Source of the DNA: an uncultured Oscillospiraceae bacterium
GTDB lineage: Bacteria > Bacillota > Clostridia > Oscillospirales > Oscillospiraceae
Assembly: GCA_934573855.1 (NCBI GenBank)
Contig: CAKTMF010000010.1
Coordinates: forward strand, 1-64,000
Direction: 5' to 3'
Length of the DNA stretch: 64,000 bases
Shown here piece by piece: positions 23,232 to 32,082 of the stretch. Made by a program: the position numbers and the translations under genes. Under the pieces are notes generated by a model. That model had not been told where the DNA came from. It made no database searches and was given only the letters and a program-made list of their open reading frames with translations. Positions within the stretch are counted from its first letter, which is position 1. Each line of letters starts with the position of its first letter.

Positions 23232-25301
23232 TTAGGTGTTTTCTGCTTTCTTTCTGTTCTTACGGGTAAGGACAAGAATGCCCGCTACGCAGAGTGCCAG
23301 CATGGAAAGGCCAATGACGGGGAACATCCAGTTGCCGTAAGAGCCAGTCTGCGGGAGATCAAAGCCTCTCGTATTGATGACTGTGAACGGTGCAAAGGCA
23401 TTGGCGGAGCTGTCGTCAGCGGTCATGTTGACCTTGTTGCTGCCTACGGTTGCCGAAGCAGTCAGCAGTTTGTGGGCAAGCTGTTTCTGCGGCATATTGT
23501 GATACAGTCCGGGATCAACATCCTTGTATCGGGGATCGTTCTGGATGAGGCCGAGTACATCGGTGCCGTAAATGTCGCAGAGCTTGCTGCTCTCAGTCTG
23601 GGAGATCACGACCTTGATACTGTTTTTAAGCAGCGTGTACCCGTTGGCAGTCTGTACCTCCGTCCAAGTATAGACGTCGTCCTCCAAGCCTTTAAGGATC
23701 AGCTTGCCATCCTTTGTGGGAATGAAGTGGGTGGCAGCCTTTTCCTCGGTCACATGGCCGGTTACATACCAAACGCCCTCAGCCTCATTCAGCTTTCCTA
23801 CAAGAAAATATCCGTCCGTGTCATTGCGGACGATAAACTCCACTTTGGAATAGTCGCCGCGCCCGTCGGAGAACTGCTTTGTTATGTCGATGCCGTAAGC
23901 ATAGACATGGCAATCATCGACGAGGGTATCATAGTAGCCTGTATTGCTGCGCTTCCAGGTGAGAACAACATCGTTGGGATTTCCAGCGTCACCGTAGGTC
24001 ACGCTGTTATCGCTGTTCATCGTAGCCTTATAGGTTATGCGGAGGGTGCAGTCCGAATAGCCGCTGTTTACCATGCTTTCCCCGGTAAATACTGCCTTGC
24101 TGCTGTTGATCTCGGCAAGGCCGGAGGCAGTCATGGAGATGGTCATAACGTCTGCGCCCTCGGCGGCGCTGTTATAGCTTACAAGGAAACGGTCACTCGG
24201 CTCTGCCCACGATGTGATCAGATCGGTGCAGCTCTCATCCTTGAAGAACTCCAAGAGAACATCACCTTTGTTATAGGTAATGCCTTTGGACAGCGTATCA
24301 ATAAAGGTATAGTCCGTGAGATAGGAGGCAGCGGATGTAATGCTGGGCAGCGTGGAAATGATCTGATAATCGATCACGTCACCTGCCGAGGCGGTGCCGG
24401 TGTGGGCGTAGCCGTCTGTAATATCACTGATACTGCCGCTGTTCTTTCCGGTGTCGGCCTTGTCCTCGCGGAGTGTCTTTTCAAGGCTGGGGATGCCGGT
24501 GAGGTTTTTGGGGTACAGAGTCACATCATAGATCCAGCGAGTGCCGCCGTCGTTGGCATTGTTCCCGTCAACGGAGGTCATGGGCAGCGAGACGAGGAAA
24601 GGCGCGGTGGTGTCCGTGACCATTTCGGGGACACGGGTTTCAATCAGCAGATACAGGCCGAGGGGCAGATCGGAAGCTCCCGTGTGACCATAAGCGTCCG
24701 TCTCCGTCATGGCTACGCCGTGATTGTCGCGGGCATACTTTTCCAGCGCATTTTTGACTTTGGTGGCATTGGTATCCAGTGCTTTCTTGAGGCCGTCAAT
24801 CAGCACATCGGAGCGGTAGTAATACACGGTCATGCCGTCTACAACTTCGTCAGCGGGAGAGTATCGGTCATTAGTGCTGACGCCGATTGCGGAAAGAAAA
24901 GCGTTATTCTGCTCGGTCGGGGCAATGCCGTACAACACTTCGATATGCTCCGCGCTGTCCTCGCTCTCGGTAAAGGTGCGGATAGAGGCCACGCGCACAT
25001 AGGTGAACTCTACGCCCTTAATGGCATACCCGTAGGCATTTCCATTGGCGTTCAGCGCGGAGACGCGGGCAGGATTTCCCAGCACGGCCTCAACGTCGTT
25101 CGCGTCCTTTACGCCGGTAGACACATAGGAGCTATCCCATATACCGTCCTTCTCGGCGTTGGTAAGGTCATATTTATAAATGTCCAGCGTACCCGTGCGG
25201 GAGGTGTCAATCGTGGTCTCGTCCACGGGTGCGGCAAGGGCAGTAACAGAAAAGCTGCTCACTATCAGGACAGCGAGCAGCAGCGCAAAGATTTTCTTCA
25301 A
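23232..25301 (-). CDS. Major backbone pilin (isopeptide-forming, LPQTG)
   Basis: About 689 residues from a TTG start at 25301 that overlaps the upstream stop codon (TTGA); upstream in-frame ATG at 25373 lies within the other pilin gene. It has a signal peptide (KKIFALLLAVLIVSSFSVTALAA) and a pilin motif, LYPKN (about 263-267), whose Lys is used by the sortase for polymerisation. Isopeptide (FimA/SpaA-type) domains follow, then a C-terminal LPQTG sorting signal (about 645), a hydrophobic span and a basic tail RKNRKK. It is the shaft subunit of the ICE pilus. Expression is presumably with the adhesin gene upstream and both sortases downstream. Confidence 0.92.
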   Translation of the reverse strand: MKKIFALLLAVLIVSSFSVTALAAPVDETTIDTSRTGTLDIYKYDLTNAEKDGIWDSSYVSTGVKDANDVEAVLGNPARVSALNANGNAYGYAIKGVEFTYVRVASIRTFTESEDSAEHIEVLYGIAPTEQNNAFLSAIGVSTNDRYSPADEVVDGMTVYYYRSDVLIDGLKKALDTNATKVKNALEKYARDNHGVAMTETDAYGHTGASDLPLGLYLLIETRVPEMVTDTTAPFLVSLPMTSVDGNNANDGGTRWIYDVTLYPKNLTGIPSLEKTLREDKADTGKNSGSISDITDGYAHTGTASAGDVIDYQIISTLPSITSAASYLTDYTFIDTLSKGITYNKGDVLLEFFKDESCTDLITSWAEPSDRFLVSYNSAAEGADVMTISMTASGLAEINSSKAVFTGESMVNSGYSDCTLRITYKATMNSDNSVTYGDAGNPNDVVLTWKRSNTGYYDTLVDDCHVYAYGIDITKQFSDGRGDYSKVEFIVRNDTDGYFLVGKLNEAEGVWYVTGHVTEEKAATHFIPTKDGKLILKGLEDDVYTWTEVQTANGYTLLKNSIKVVISQTESSKLCDIYGTDVLGLIQNDPRYKDVDPGLYHNMPQKQLAHKLLTASATVGSNKVNMTADDSSANAFAPFTVINTRGFDLPQTGSYGNWMFPVIGLSMLALCVAGILVLTRKNRKKAENT

Positions 25302-27268
25302 GTTTCGAATTTGTCCTTTCGTTTCAAAATGATGTAGGTCATGGTCATAAAGCCCATGACAAGAGGCAGCCATGCAAAGCCAGCGCCGCCCGTTTCGGGC
25401 AGACGGAATAGCGGATCATCGGTAGCGGTGACATAGAGCGTGTAGCAATAGGTCACTCCGTCTACGGTTTCCGTGTCCTCGGCTGTGCCGGCGATCTCAA
25501 CGGGCAGTGTGCCAACATATAGGGGGCTGCCAAGCAGAGAGTGTCCGTCAGGTGCTTTCGTCTCAGTCAGTCGGTAGAGAATGGAGCTATCCGCTCGGAG
25601 GCCGCTGAAGGTGACATAGCCGCTTTCGCCGGTGGTGAGCTGCCCGTCCGCAAGTCTGGGGCTGGTGCAGCCGCCTGTCTGAACATTGTTGCCCTCGCGG
25701 GAGAATACCGCTGTCCAGCTTGCGCCGTTATCCGTGGAATACTCCAAGAGGAAGCTCGCCTCGGAGAGTGGTGCGCCGTTATGATCCTGTTTCTTCACTT
25801 CCAGCGTTCCCGGCCTGCGGAGGTTATCCCGTTCCTGCGTGACCGTAACGCCATGCTCGGTGATTGAAAACGGATACACCGTGTCGTCCAGCTCATAGCC
25901 CTTCGGCGGTGCGAACTCCTGATAACTGTACGAGCCGTAAAGCAGACTTTCAAAAGTCAGCTCACCGTTTGCGTCAGTATAGCCCTCTGCAATCTGCTGA
26001 CCGTCACTGCCATAGAGGCGGAAGCCTGCCCCGGAAAGGGGTGTGTCCTCATAAGCGTCTCTCTTGACGATTTTCAGATTTCCACGGGCAAATTCATTGA
26101 CCGCCGTCGTGCTCACAAGCTGGCCTCCCTCTGTGACAGAGACAGGGTACAGGGTCGAGTCGAGCACAAGATAGGGCAGCGTGGCGGTTTCGGCATAAAA
26201 ATAGTCCCCGATGGGGACTTCAAAAGAGACAGCACCGTTTGCGTCCGTTTGGCCGTTTTGGATTTCGTTCTTTCCGCTGTCATAGAGTGCGAAGCAGACT
26301 CCCGGTAAGGGAGCTCCGTTCTCGTCCACTTTGGTAAGCCGGATTGTGCCGGTGCGGATCGGAGCTTTGGGTGTTCTGACCGTCATACCGGAATCAACGG
26401 TGGTGCTTTGCATATCTATCGTGCACGTCACGACACGCTGCTGGCCGTAGGTGGTCGGCGCATAGAAGAACAAGACCGCCTCGGTGCTGTCATATACACC
26501 TGACGCACGGAGCGGAAACGCTGATTCCTCGTATTCCTCCGGGATGGATATATGCAGTGTGTCGCCGCTGCTGCCGGTATAGCCTGTAATGCTCGTCCCT
26601 GCGGGAAAAGCAGACGTGTCCAACGTGTAGCCTCCGGTCAATCCCGTGAAGCTCACTCGAACGTCTCCCACAAAGCTTGTGTCCTCAGATTCCAGCGTCA
26701 TATCTGAACTGGAAAAGCTGATGGAATGATACGTGTCCGGGTGACGGCCATACTCTAAAAGCTCCAAGCACCATGCAAACAGGGCTTCATATCCGGGCTT
26801 GGGACGGCTGTTTCCTGTGTCACAGAGATAGTCGGGCATTTCCTGTATTCCGTTCTCTGCAAGAAAATACCGGATTGCATTGGCAGTTGCGTACTGCGCC
26901 TGATTGTCATTAAAGCCGCCTGTGGAAGCCGGATAACCGTGGGCGAGGATCGCTTTCAACCCGTTCAGAATGGTCGGGGTATAATACTGCGTTCCGTCCG
27001 TTGCGTCATATCCGTCTCCGTAGGGACTTTCCAGACTCATTTGCAAGCAGTAAGCAGGCTGGCCGGTTTCAACAACAGAGTGCGGCGGTGTGCCGAGATC
27101 GCTCCAATAACCATCGTTGTATTTCTCAAAGTACATAAACGGCTGATAGGCGGTGGCAATATGTACGTCATCGGCAAAGGCGGTTATGGGTAAAGCCGCG
27201 CACAAGAGAAGCATGGAACAAAGCGTCGCGGCAAGCCGCTTTTTCCATTTAGGTTTTACAATAGGCAT
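25298..27268 (-). CDS. Pilus tip adhesin-like pilin with degenerate thioester domain
   Basis: A 656-residue LPETG-anchored protein. After a signal peptide comes a thioester-like N-terminal domain (Cys74 in QPAYCLQM; a TANAIR segment at about 128-133). Three or four Cna_B/SpaA domains follow (GTIRLTKVDENGAPLPGVCFALY near 313, 'GNLKIVKRDAYEDTPLSGAGFRLYG' near 395, 'GTLEVKKQDHNGAPLSEASF' near 485). An LPETGG signal and a membrane span end it. The family thioester Gln (TQxA) is an Ala here, so the usual Cys-Gln bond may not form. Start: ATG at 27268 with CAAGGAGG upstream. It is the first gene of the pilus operon and a probable tip subunit. Confidence 0.85.
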   Translation of the reverse strand: MPIVKPKWKKRLAATLCSMLLLCAALPITAFADDVHIATAYQPFMYFEKYNDGYWSDLGTPPHSVVETGQPAYCLQMSLESPYGDGYDATDGTQYYTPTILNGLKAILAHGYPASTGGFNDNQAQYATANAIRYFLAENGIQEMPDYLCDTGNSRPKPGYEALFAWCLELLEYGRHPDTYHSISFSSSDMTLESEDTSFVGDVRVSFTGLTGGYTLDTSAFPAGTSITGYTGSSGDTLHISIPEEYEESAFPLRASGVYDSTEAVLFFYAPTTYGQQRVVTCTIDMQSTTVDSGMTVRTPKAPIRTGTIRLTKVDENGAPLPGVCFALYDSGKNEIQNGQTDANGAVSFEVPIGDYFYAETATLPYLVLDSTLYPVSVTEGGQLVSTTAVNEFARGNLKIVKRDAYEDTPLSGAGFRLYGSDGQQIAEGYTDANGELTFESLLYGSYSYQEFAPPKGYELDDTVYPFSITEHGVTVTQERDNLRRPGTLEVKKQDHNGAPLSEASFLLEYSTDNGASWTAVFSREGNNVQTGGCTSPRLADGQLTTGESGYVTFSGLRADSSILYRLTETKAPDGHSLLGSPLYVGTLPVEIAGTAEDTETVDGVTYCYTLYVTATDDPLFRLPETGGAGFAWLPLVMGFMTMTYIILKRKDKFET

Positions 27269-27303
27269 GAGTCCTCCTTGCTATATTTTGCTGGGGTAAC
27301 AGA

Positions 27304-27543
27304 TTAAGGGGAAGAATCACCCCCTTTCTCCGGCGGACTGCCCTTGCCGATGGCGGTCACGCGGCCGGGGGTATAGGGACACTCGGCGTATTTGCAGTAC
27401 CGATCCTTACGCTGAGGTCGGTGGAAGCGACAGCTCCGGCATTCCGGAAACGGCCCGTCCACGCCGCTGTCGTAGTGATCGCCGCCGGGTCTCCCTTGCA
27501 TGAGACTTTCAAAAGCCCGATGATCGCCATTGGTAAAATACAT
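27304..27543 (-). CDS. Small cysteine-rich protein, unknown
   Basis: A 79-residue protein with CRSCRFH and YCKYAECPY clusters, which suggest a small metal-binding fold. It has a very good ribosome site (AAGGAGG at about 27550) and sits just upstream of the adhesin gene in the same direction. I do not recognise the family. Similar small Cys-rich ORFs occur near transfer modules of clostridial ICEs, but that is a weak basis for any function. Confidence 0.6.
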   Translation of the reverse strand: MYFTNGDHRAFESLMQGRPGGDHYDSGVDGPFPECRSCRFHRPQRKDRYCKYAECPYTPGRVTAIGKGSPPEKGGDSSP

Positions 27544-27596
27544 GATATACCTCCTTCTGGCTTAGATTAGGGCTTGCGGTATATATAGAAAAAATC

Positions 27597-27613
27597 CGTT
27601 TCATGGTGAAACG
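27597..27613. repeat. parS-like palindrome, copy 9
   Basis: CGTTTCATGGTGAAACG, within the longer palindrome-like 27592-27618. It sits in the divergent intergenic region between the pilus operon and the AIPR gene. Confidence 0.85.
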
Positions 27614-27637
27614 GATTTGTCGTTTTTAATTGAATCG

Positions 27638-27666
27638 TTGAATCATATGTACAAATGTGCTAATAT
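27638..27666 (+). promoter_or_regulatory. Promoter of the AIPR gene
   Basis: TTGAAT, 17 bases, then TAATAT, 57 bp ahead of the AIPR start codon. Confidence 0.55.
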
Positions 27667-27723
27667 ACAAGTTGGAAAAAATACTATTATGTACCAATTT
27701 TCAAAAAGAGAGAGGGTTCCAAA

Positions 27724-29739
27724 ATGCAATTTGAACCTATGATTAAGGCCAGAATTAATTCCTTTATGACTAACCATGCTCTTTCCAACATGAAAGAAGA
27801 CAAACTATTCGAACTCTTTGTAAATGATGTAATACTGCGTAGTCATCAACCGGATATAAGCGTTACTGAAGATTCCCTTTTAGACGAGTGCTCTGTCGGT
27901 GGGGCAGATGATATGGGAATTGATGGTATTGCAATAAAAGTTAATGGCCTTTTCGTCTCCACGGAGCAAGATATTGATGAGCTTATTGAATTAAATAAGC
28001 AGCTATCAATTGAATTCATTTTTGTGCAGTCTAAAAACAAAGATAAACTTGACTCAGGTGAATTCGGCAAATTTGCAGATGGAATCACAGACTTTCTGTC
28101 GGACAATCATCTTGAACCGCATAATGAAAAAATAGATGCATTGCTTCAGCTAAAAGACTATCTGTTTTCTGATAAAATAATACTCCGCTGGAAAGCGAAC
28201 CCTATCGTAAGGGTATATTACGTTATCCTTGGACAATGGCGCGATAGTAAGCATATTGAGGCAAAGAGAGATAAGCTTCGTCAGGACATAATAGAACTGC
28301 AAAGTTACGAGGGCGTGTATTTCAATTTTGTTGACAGTACTGTACTCAAAAAAATGTGCGAAGAGAATGAAAACTCATTTTCAGCTGTATTGAACGCCAT
28401 TGATAATTTTGGGCTCACAGAAGTTTCTGGCGTTGAAAACTCTCTTATCGTTTTATTTCCCGCCTCTGAATTGATCAAACTGATTACTACAGATGATAAA
28501 CGTTTGCGTCAGTCCCTGTTTACTGATAATGTCCGTGATTTCCAAGGAGAAACGGACATTAACTCAGAGATCATGACTACTATAAGGGAGGCACCAACAA
28601 ATTTTGCGCTGCTTAATAATGGAATAACGATAGTTTGCTCTAATGTTGTTGTGAGCAATCGAAAATTAACTCTATCAAATCCCCAAATTGTTAATGGATG
28701 CCAAACATGTAATGTCCTGTTTGAAGCATTTTCGGCTGATATTGACATATCAAAAGTCACTCTTCTTGCCAAAGTGATTGCAACCGAAAAAGATGAATTG
28801 ACTACTTCCGTAATTCGGGGAACCAACAGTCAAAATGTCGTCTATAATGAAGCTTTTGAAACAACAAGAGATTTTCATAAGCATTTGGAGGAATTCTTTA
28901 ATGTAATTCAACAACAAAGTGACCCTAACAAGATCTACTATGAGCGTCGGTCACGTCAATACTCTCGCGAAACTGGAATAGCCCCCGGAAGAATCATTGG
29001 GCTAAAAGCACTAATACAAAGTTTTGTTAGCATTTTTCTTTGTTCTCCTCATCTTGGGACATCCCATGAAGCAATATTGCTAAAAAAGTATAAAAACAGT
29101 ATATTTGTAGAAGGCCAATCATTCCTTCCATACTATATCGCTGCTAAGATGTGTCTGACTTTTGAGCAATTGAGGCGTGATGGGGTAATTGACCGTAATA
29201 CTGAAAACTTCAAACATCATGTACTGTTTATAGCCAGTGAGCAGATCGCTGGAGTGTGTCCAAGCATCAATGATAGTTCGAGAATAGATATGTATTGCCA
29301 AAGACTATCTACCGTGATTTCGGATCAGGATGCATTTGTCAAAGCAATAAACAAAGCCAACGATACTCTTCAGAAAGCAATAAAGAAATGGGTAAAAAGT
29401 CAAGGGTCAAAATATCGTCATGGAATAAAAGACAATCAAAACTTCACCAAGTTCCTTACTACAACCATCCGCGGAGGCAATACGGATAAGATTGAGTATG
29501 ATAGGCTACCTTCAGTTGAATATAGGGGAAGAGTGATTAAGTGTCGACGAGACAGAAATGGATATAATTATGGTTTTATACATCGCCCACCAAATGATGT
29601 CTTTTTTCATGAACGTGATAACGGCACGCTAGACTTTAATGAGATATACGGAAGAACAGTCCTCTATAGAGTTTTTTCGGATACATTCAATGGCGAAGAT
29701 CGTGCAGAAATAATTGAAGTACTAACTGAAGACCAATAA
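27724..29739 (+). CDS. AIPR-family abortive infection protein
   Basis: A 671-residue protein matching the AIPR (abortive infection phage resistance) family. The N-terminal domain resembles an Mrr-like PD-(D/E)XK nuclease, with 'GADDMGIDGIAI' (Asp67) and 'IEFIFVQSKNK' (Gln102-x-Lys104). The central part carries the family hallmark 'NFALLNNGITIVCSN' and 'LSNPQIVNGCQTCNVLF' (about residues 293-340). It is AT-rich compared with the rest of the ICE and flanked by parS-like copies 9 and 10, so it looks like acquired cargo. The likely role is defence against phage or other mobile DNA; whether it acts alone or with the two genes after it is unknown. Confidence 0.85.
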   Translation: MQFEPMIKARINSFMTNHALSNMKEDKLFELFVNDVILRSHQPDISVTEDSLLDECSVGGADDMGIDGIAIKVNGLFVSTEQDIDELIELNKQLSIEFIFVQSKNKDKLDSGEFGKFADGITDFLSDNHLEPHNEKIDALLQLKDYLFSDKIILRWKANPIVRVYYVILGQWRDSKHIEAKRDKLRQDIIELQSYEGVYFNFVDSTVLKKMCEENENSFSAVLNAIDNFGLTEVSGVENSLIVLFPASELIKLITTDDKRLRQSLFTDNVRDFQGETDINSEIMTTIREAPTNFALLNNGITIVCSNVVVSNRKLTLSNPQIVNGCQTCNVLFEAFSADIDISKVTLLAKVIATEKDELTTSVIRGTNSQNVVYNEAFETTRDFHKHLEEFFNVIQQQSDPNKIYYERRSRQYSRETGIAPGRIIGLKALIQSFVSIFLCSPHLGTSHEAILLKKYKNSIFVEGQSFLPYYIAAKMCLTFEQLRRDGVIDRNTENFKHHVLFIASEQIAGVCPSINDSSRIDMYCQRLSTVISDQDAFVKAINKANDTLQKAIKKWVKSQGSKYRHGIKDNQNFTKFLTTTIRGGNTDKIEYDRLPSVEYRGRVIKCRRDRNGYNYGFIHRPPNDVFFHERDNGTLDFNEIYGRTVLYRVFSDTFNGEDRAEIIEVLTEDQ

Positions 29740-29810
29740 TAGTTCAATCTGAGGCACAAAAGAGATGGTATGATAATGCTTTTTTCATAATGAAATCTTG
29801 TGTCAGATAG

Positions 29811-29999
29811 TAATGCGTTTCAAGGTGAAACGAATTTGAACAACAGACTATGGCCGTTTTACGAATCGTAAAAACGGCCATAGTAGGAGACTTGTATTGA
29901 TGGATGAAGTGGATAGTGCTAATGTCCCCCCATATGTGTTTTATCCCGTATGTGTCTTAAAATAATTAAGGCTTTTGCAAAAGTCAGCCTTTATCAGCA
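29811..29999. repeat. Boundary unit A (parS-like site, hairpin, linker, hairpin)
   Basis: This unit contains parS-like copy 10 (29816-29832, one arm mismatch). A strong hairpin follows, CTATGGCCGTTTT/AAAACGGCCATAG (about 29849-29883), a terminator of the AIPR gene. A linker ending in CATATGTGTTTTAT and a second hairpin (AAGGCT...AGCCTT, about 29968-29991) complete it. The layout is repeated, diverged, at 32083-32252, bracketing the two-gene cassette. Confidence 0.65.
29816..29832. repeat. parS-like palindrome, copy 10 (one mismatch)
   Basis: CGTTTCAAGGTGAAACG, downstream of the AIPR gene; the centre deviates from symmetry. Confidence 0.78.
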
Positions 30000-30100
30000 C
30001 CTCTAATGAAATAAGGAATAAACCATTTGCGATCAAGAATACAAGATCGATAATTGCTGAGATTATTTATTTTGCTGTACTATAGAAAAAAGGAGCAAAA

Positions 30101-30610
30101 ATGAATACTGAATCGATACATAAAATAGCACAAGAAATCCGAAAAGATATAGGATTGTTACGTGACAAACATCTTTATGAATTGGAACGTATTCCCGGCA
30201 ATGCAAAGTGCTCCACGCTTGCCGATAGGATGGAAGAAAAGATTGACTACATTATAGATAGCTATGAGGAGATGTTAAAGATAAGAGAAACCGCGACTAA
30301 TCAAGAGCAGTTTAATCTTCTCTCAGGGCTATTGGATGGCTTGGCAAAAGAAATAGGTGATCTCTCAAAAAAGCAACCGGATGGACTGGTGAATTCTTTT
30401 AAAGTTGGACAGATTAACAGAGTGCTACAGCCGATTAAAAAAATAATGGAAGGTGAGCCTTCTGCTGCCTTTCTTGATATAGTAGCTGGAGTTGAAGACA
30501 GAGCTGATAAATCCAGAAACAGTTATAGTGATGTTGCCGTCATTCTGAGTCAGTATAAAGAAGCATGTGTCAAGTATAGGGAAAAGTACTATTCAGATTG
30601 GCTGAGTTGA
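30101..30610 (+). CDS. Unknown helical protein, first gene of putative defence cassette
   Basis: A 169-residue hydrophilic, mostly helical protein with no motif I recognise. It is rich in Lys, Glu and Ile and contains heptad-like stretches (about residues 40-70 and 135-160). It lies 30 bp upstream of the nuclease-like gene with a GAAAGGGAG site between, so the two are an operon. A modest -10-like TACTAT lies 17 bp ahead of its ribosome site. Being small, helical and paired with a nuclease, it could be an inhibitor, sensor or DNA-binding partner, but this is only inference. AT-rich composition indicates recent acquisition. Confidence 0.75.
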   Translation: MNTESIHKIAQEIRKDIGLLRDKHLYELERIPGNAKCSTLADRMEEKIDYIIDSYEEMLKIRETATNQEQFNLLSGLLDGLAKEIGDLSKKQPDGLVNSFKVGQINRVLQPIKKIMEGEPSAAFLDIVAGVEDRADKSRNSYSDVAVILSQYKEACVKYREKYYSDWLS

Positions 30611-30640
30611 TAAAAGGCAAAACAGAAAGGGAGAATTGAA

Positions 30641-32029
30641 ATGCTATTATCAGACTATCTACGCTTAGGTTCCACTTTCGACATGCATGGAGTATTCGAT
30701 CCCGTTCTTGATGAAGATAGCCACTTCTTTATTAACCTACAGCGTCTGAAAAAGACTACTGTGCCAGAGTTCTTATATTCTTACGAAAGGATTCATGAGT
30801 ATTTCCGGAAAATAATAAAGCTGCTCGATAAAGCTAAAAAGAAGGATACTAGCGATATTTGTTATAAACAAGCACTAAAGATGTTCGACTTCTCGGAAGT
30901 CAACGGTATTTGCCTTGGTTATGCAAAAGGCACGAGTGGTGCTGGATTTGGCCGTGGTTTAGGCAACCAAGTTATCAGCACGGCATACGACATCGTGAAA
31001 GCGGGAGTTTCTGATCCGGAGTTTTTTGAGCTCCTTCCTCTTTTTCAGGAAAATGTGGGTGCAGACCGCTTATCAGATATGATAGCAACGCTAATCCTTG
31101 ATGACATTAAAGCATATACATTAAGGATTAATCGTGAATTTGGAATTAATAAAGCAAATTATGGCGAGCTATTCTTTCATAATGAATTCTTGATTAACCC
31201 ATTCAAGAGTGATTGTGTGCTTCTTGTTCCCGTTGATGTTCTTCACAAGCTGCCAGTTGCTGAATGCTGGGAAGATATTGATTTGGTTGTGGCAGAGAAC
31301 AGCACACTTCGGGCAGAGATGAATTCAGAGGTTGCTTCAGAATGGCAAAAATATAGCACTTATGAACGAAAATCATATTTACTTAGAGAAGTATTTAGAG
31401 ATTCAGACGCGTGTAAGCGTGTTTTGGCAGGGTATAGAACTGAGGACATAGAAGCTTTTGATCCAAACAGGGATTTTTCTTATTTTTTAACTAAACTACT
31501 GCAACGAATTGATAATCTTGGCATTGACTATGCAGCAAAGAAACAGGTGGCAGATTCTCATACAGCCGCAACAGAAATACTAGATATCTTCAAAACATGG
31601 GTAGAGTATAACAAAGGCTGGGAAGTAATTTGGTCTGTAGACAGCCGTAAAAGAGAAAAAATGCTTCAAAGAGTAATTCACGGGCAGGCTCAATCTTATA
31701 TAAAGGCAAATCATCTTGATATGAGCTGCGAACCGGATGAAGGAAGAGGCCCTGTTGATTTTAAGGTTTCATTTGGAAGAGATATTACCCTAATAGAAGT
31801 GAAATTGACTACGAATAGCCAGTATTTACATGGATATGAAGTTCAGTTGGAGGAATACGGAAAAGCCGAACAGACAAACAGCTTGATATATGTGCTCATC
31901 GACCTTGGAAATCCAGGCAAAGTAAAAAAAGTCCAGGAATGCCATGACCAACGATATAATAGCGGGGAGAAACCGCCAGATTTGATTGTTATTGATGGGA
32001 GAGAGAAACCATCTGCCAGTCGACTGTGA
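30641..32029 (+). CDS. Protein with C-terminal PD-(D/E)XK nuclease motif
   Basis: A 462-residue protein. The first 330 residues are of no family I recognise. They contain a conserved-looking glycine-rich stretch, 'GYAKGTSGAGFGRGLGNQVIS' (about 93-113), and an otherwise alpha-helical body. The C-terminal 100 residues carry a restriction-endonuclease-like active site: 'PVDFKVSFGRDITLIEVKLTTN' with Asp373 and Glu386-x-Lys388. A preceding His/Gln-containing helix 'MLQRVIHGQAQSYIKAN' resembles the start of that fold. It is translated from a good AAAGGGAG site and coupled to the 169-residue gene. It is most likely the effector of an anti-phage or anti-plasmid system. Confidence 0.75.
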   Translation: MLLSDYLRLGSTFDMHGVFDPVLDEDSHFFINLQRLKKTTVPEFLYSYERIHEYFRKIIKLLDKAKKKDTSDICYKQALKMFDFSEVNGICLGYAKGTSGAGFGRGLGNQVISTAYDIVKAGVSDPEFFELLPLFQENVGADRLSDMIATLILDDIKAYTLRINREFGINKANYGELFFHNEFLINPFKSDCVLLVPVDVLHKLPVAECWEDIDLVVAENSTLRAEMNSEVASEWQKYSTYERKSYLLREVFRDSDACKRVLAGYRTEDIEAFDPNRDFSYFLTKLLQRIDNLGIDYAAKKQVADSHTAATEILDIFKTWVEYNKGWEVIWSVDSRKREKMLQRVIHGQAQSYIKANHLDMSCEPDEGRGPVDFKVSFGRDITLIEVKLTTNSQYLHGYEVQLEEYGKAEQTNSLIYVLIDLGNPGKVKKVQECHDQRYNSGEKPPDLIVIDGREKPSASRL

Positions 32030-32082
32030 CATCAGAAAGATTCAATACGCTTCACTCGCAATAGTTGAATGAATAATATACT

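Noticed and set aside
23472..25337. Long plus-strand ORF (621 codons) opposite the backbone pilin gene
   Set aside because: It has no ribosome site or family pattern and lies wholly antisense to a clear pilin gene; it is a shadow of codon bias on the other strand.
29740..30100. Hidden gene between the AIPR gene and the two-gene cassette
   Set aside because: No frame with a ribosome site and reasonable length exists; the stretch is a palindrome, terminator hairpins and a promoter.
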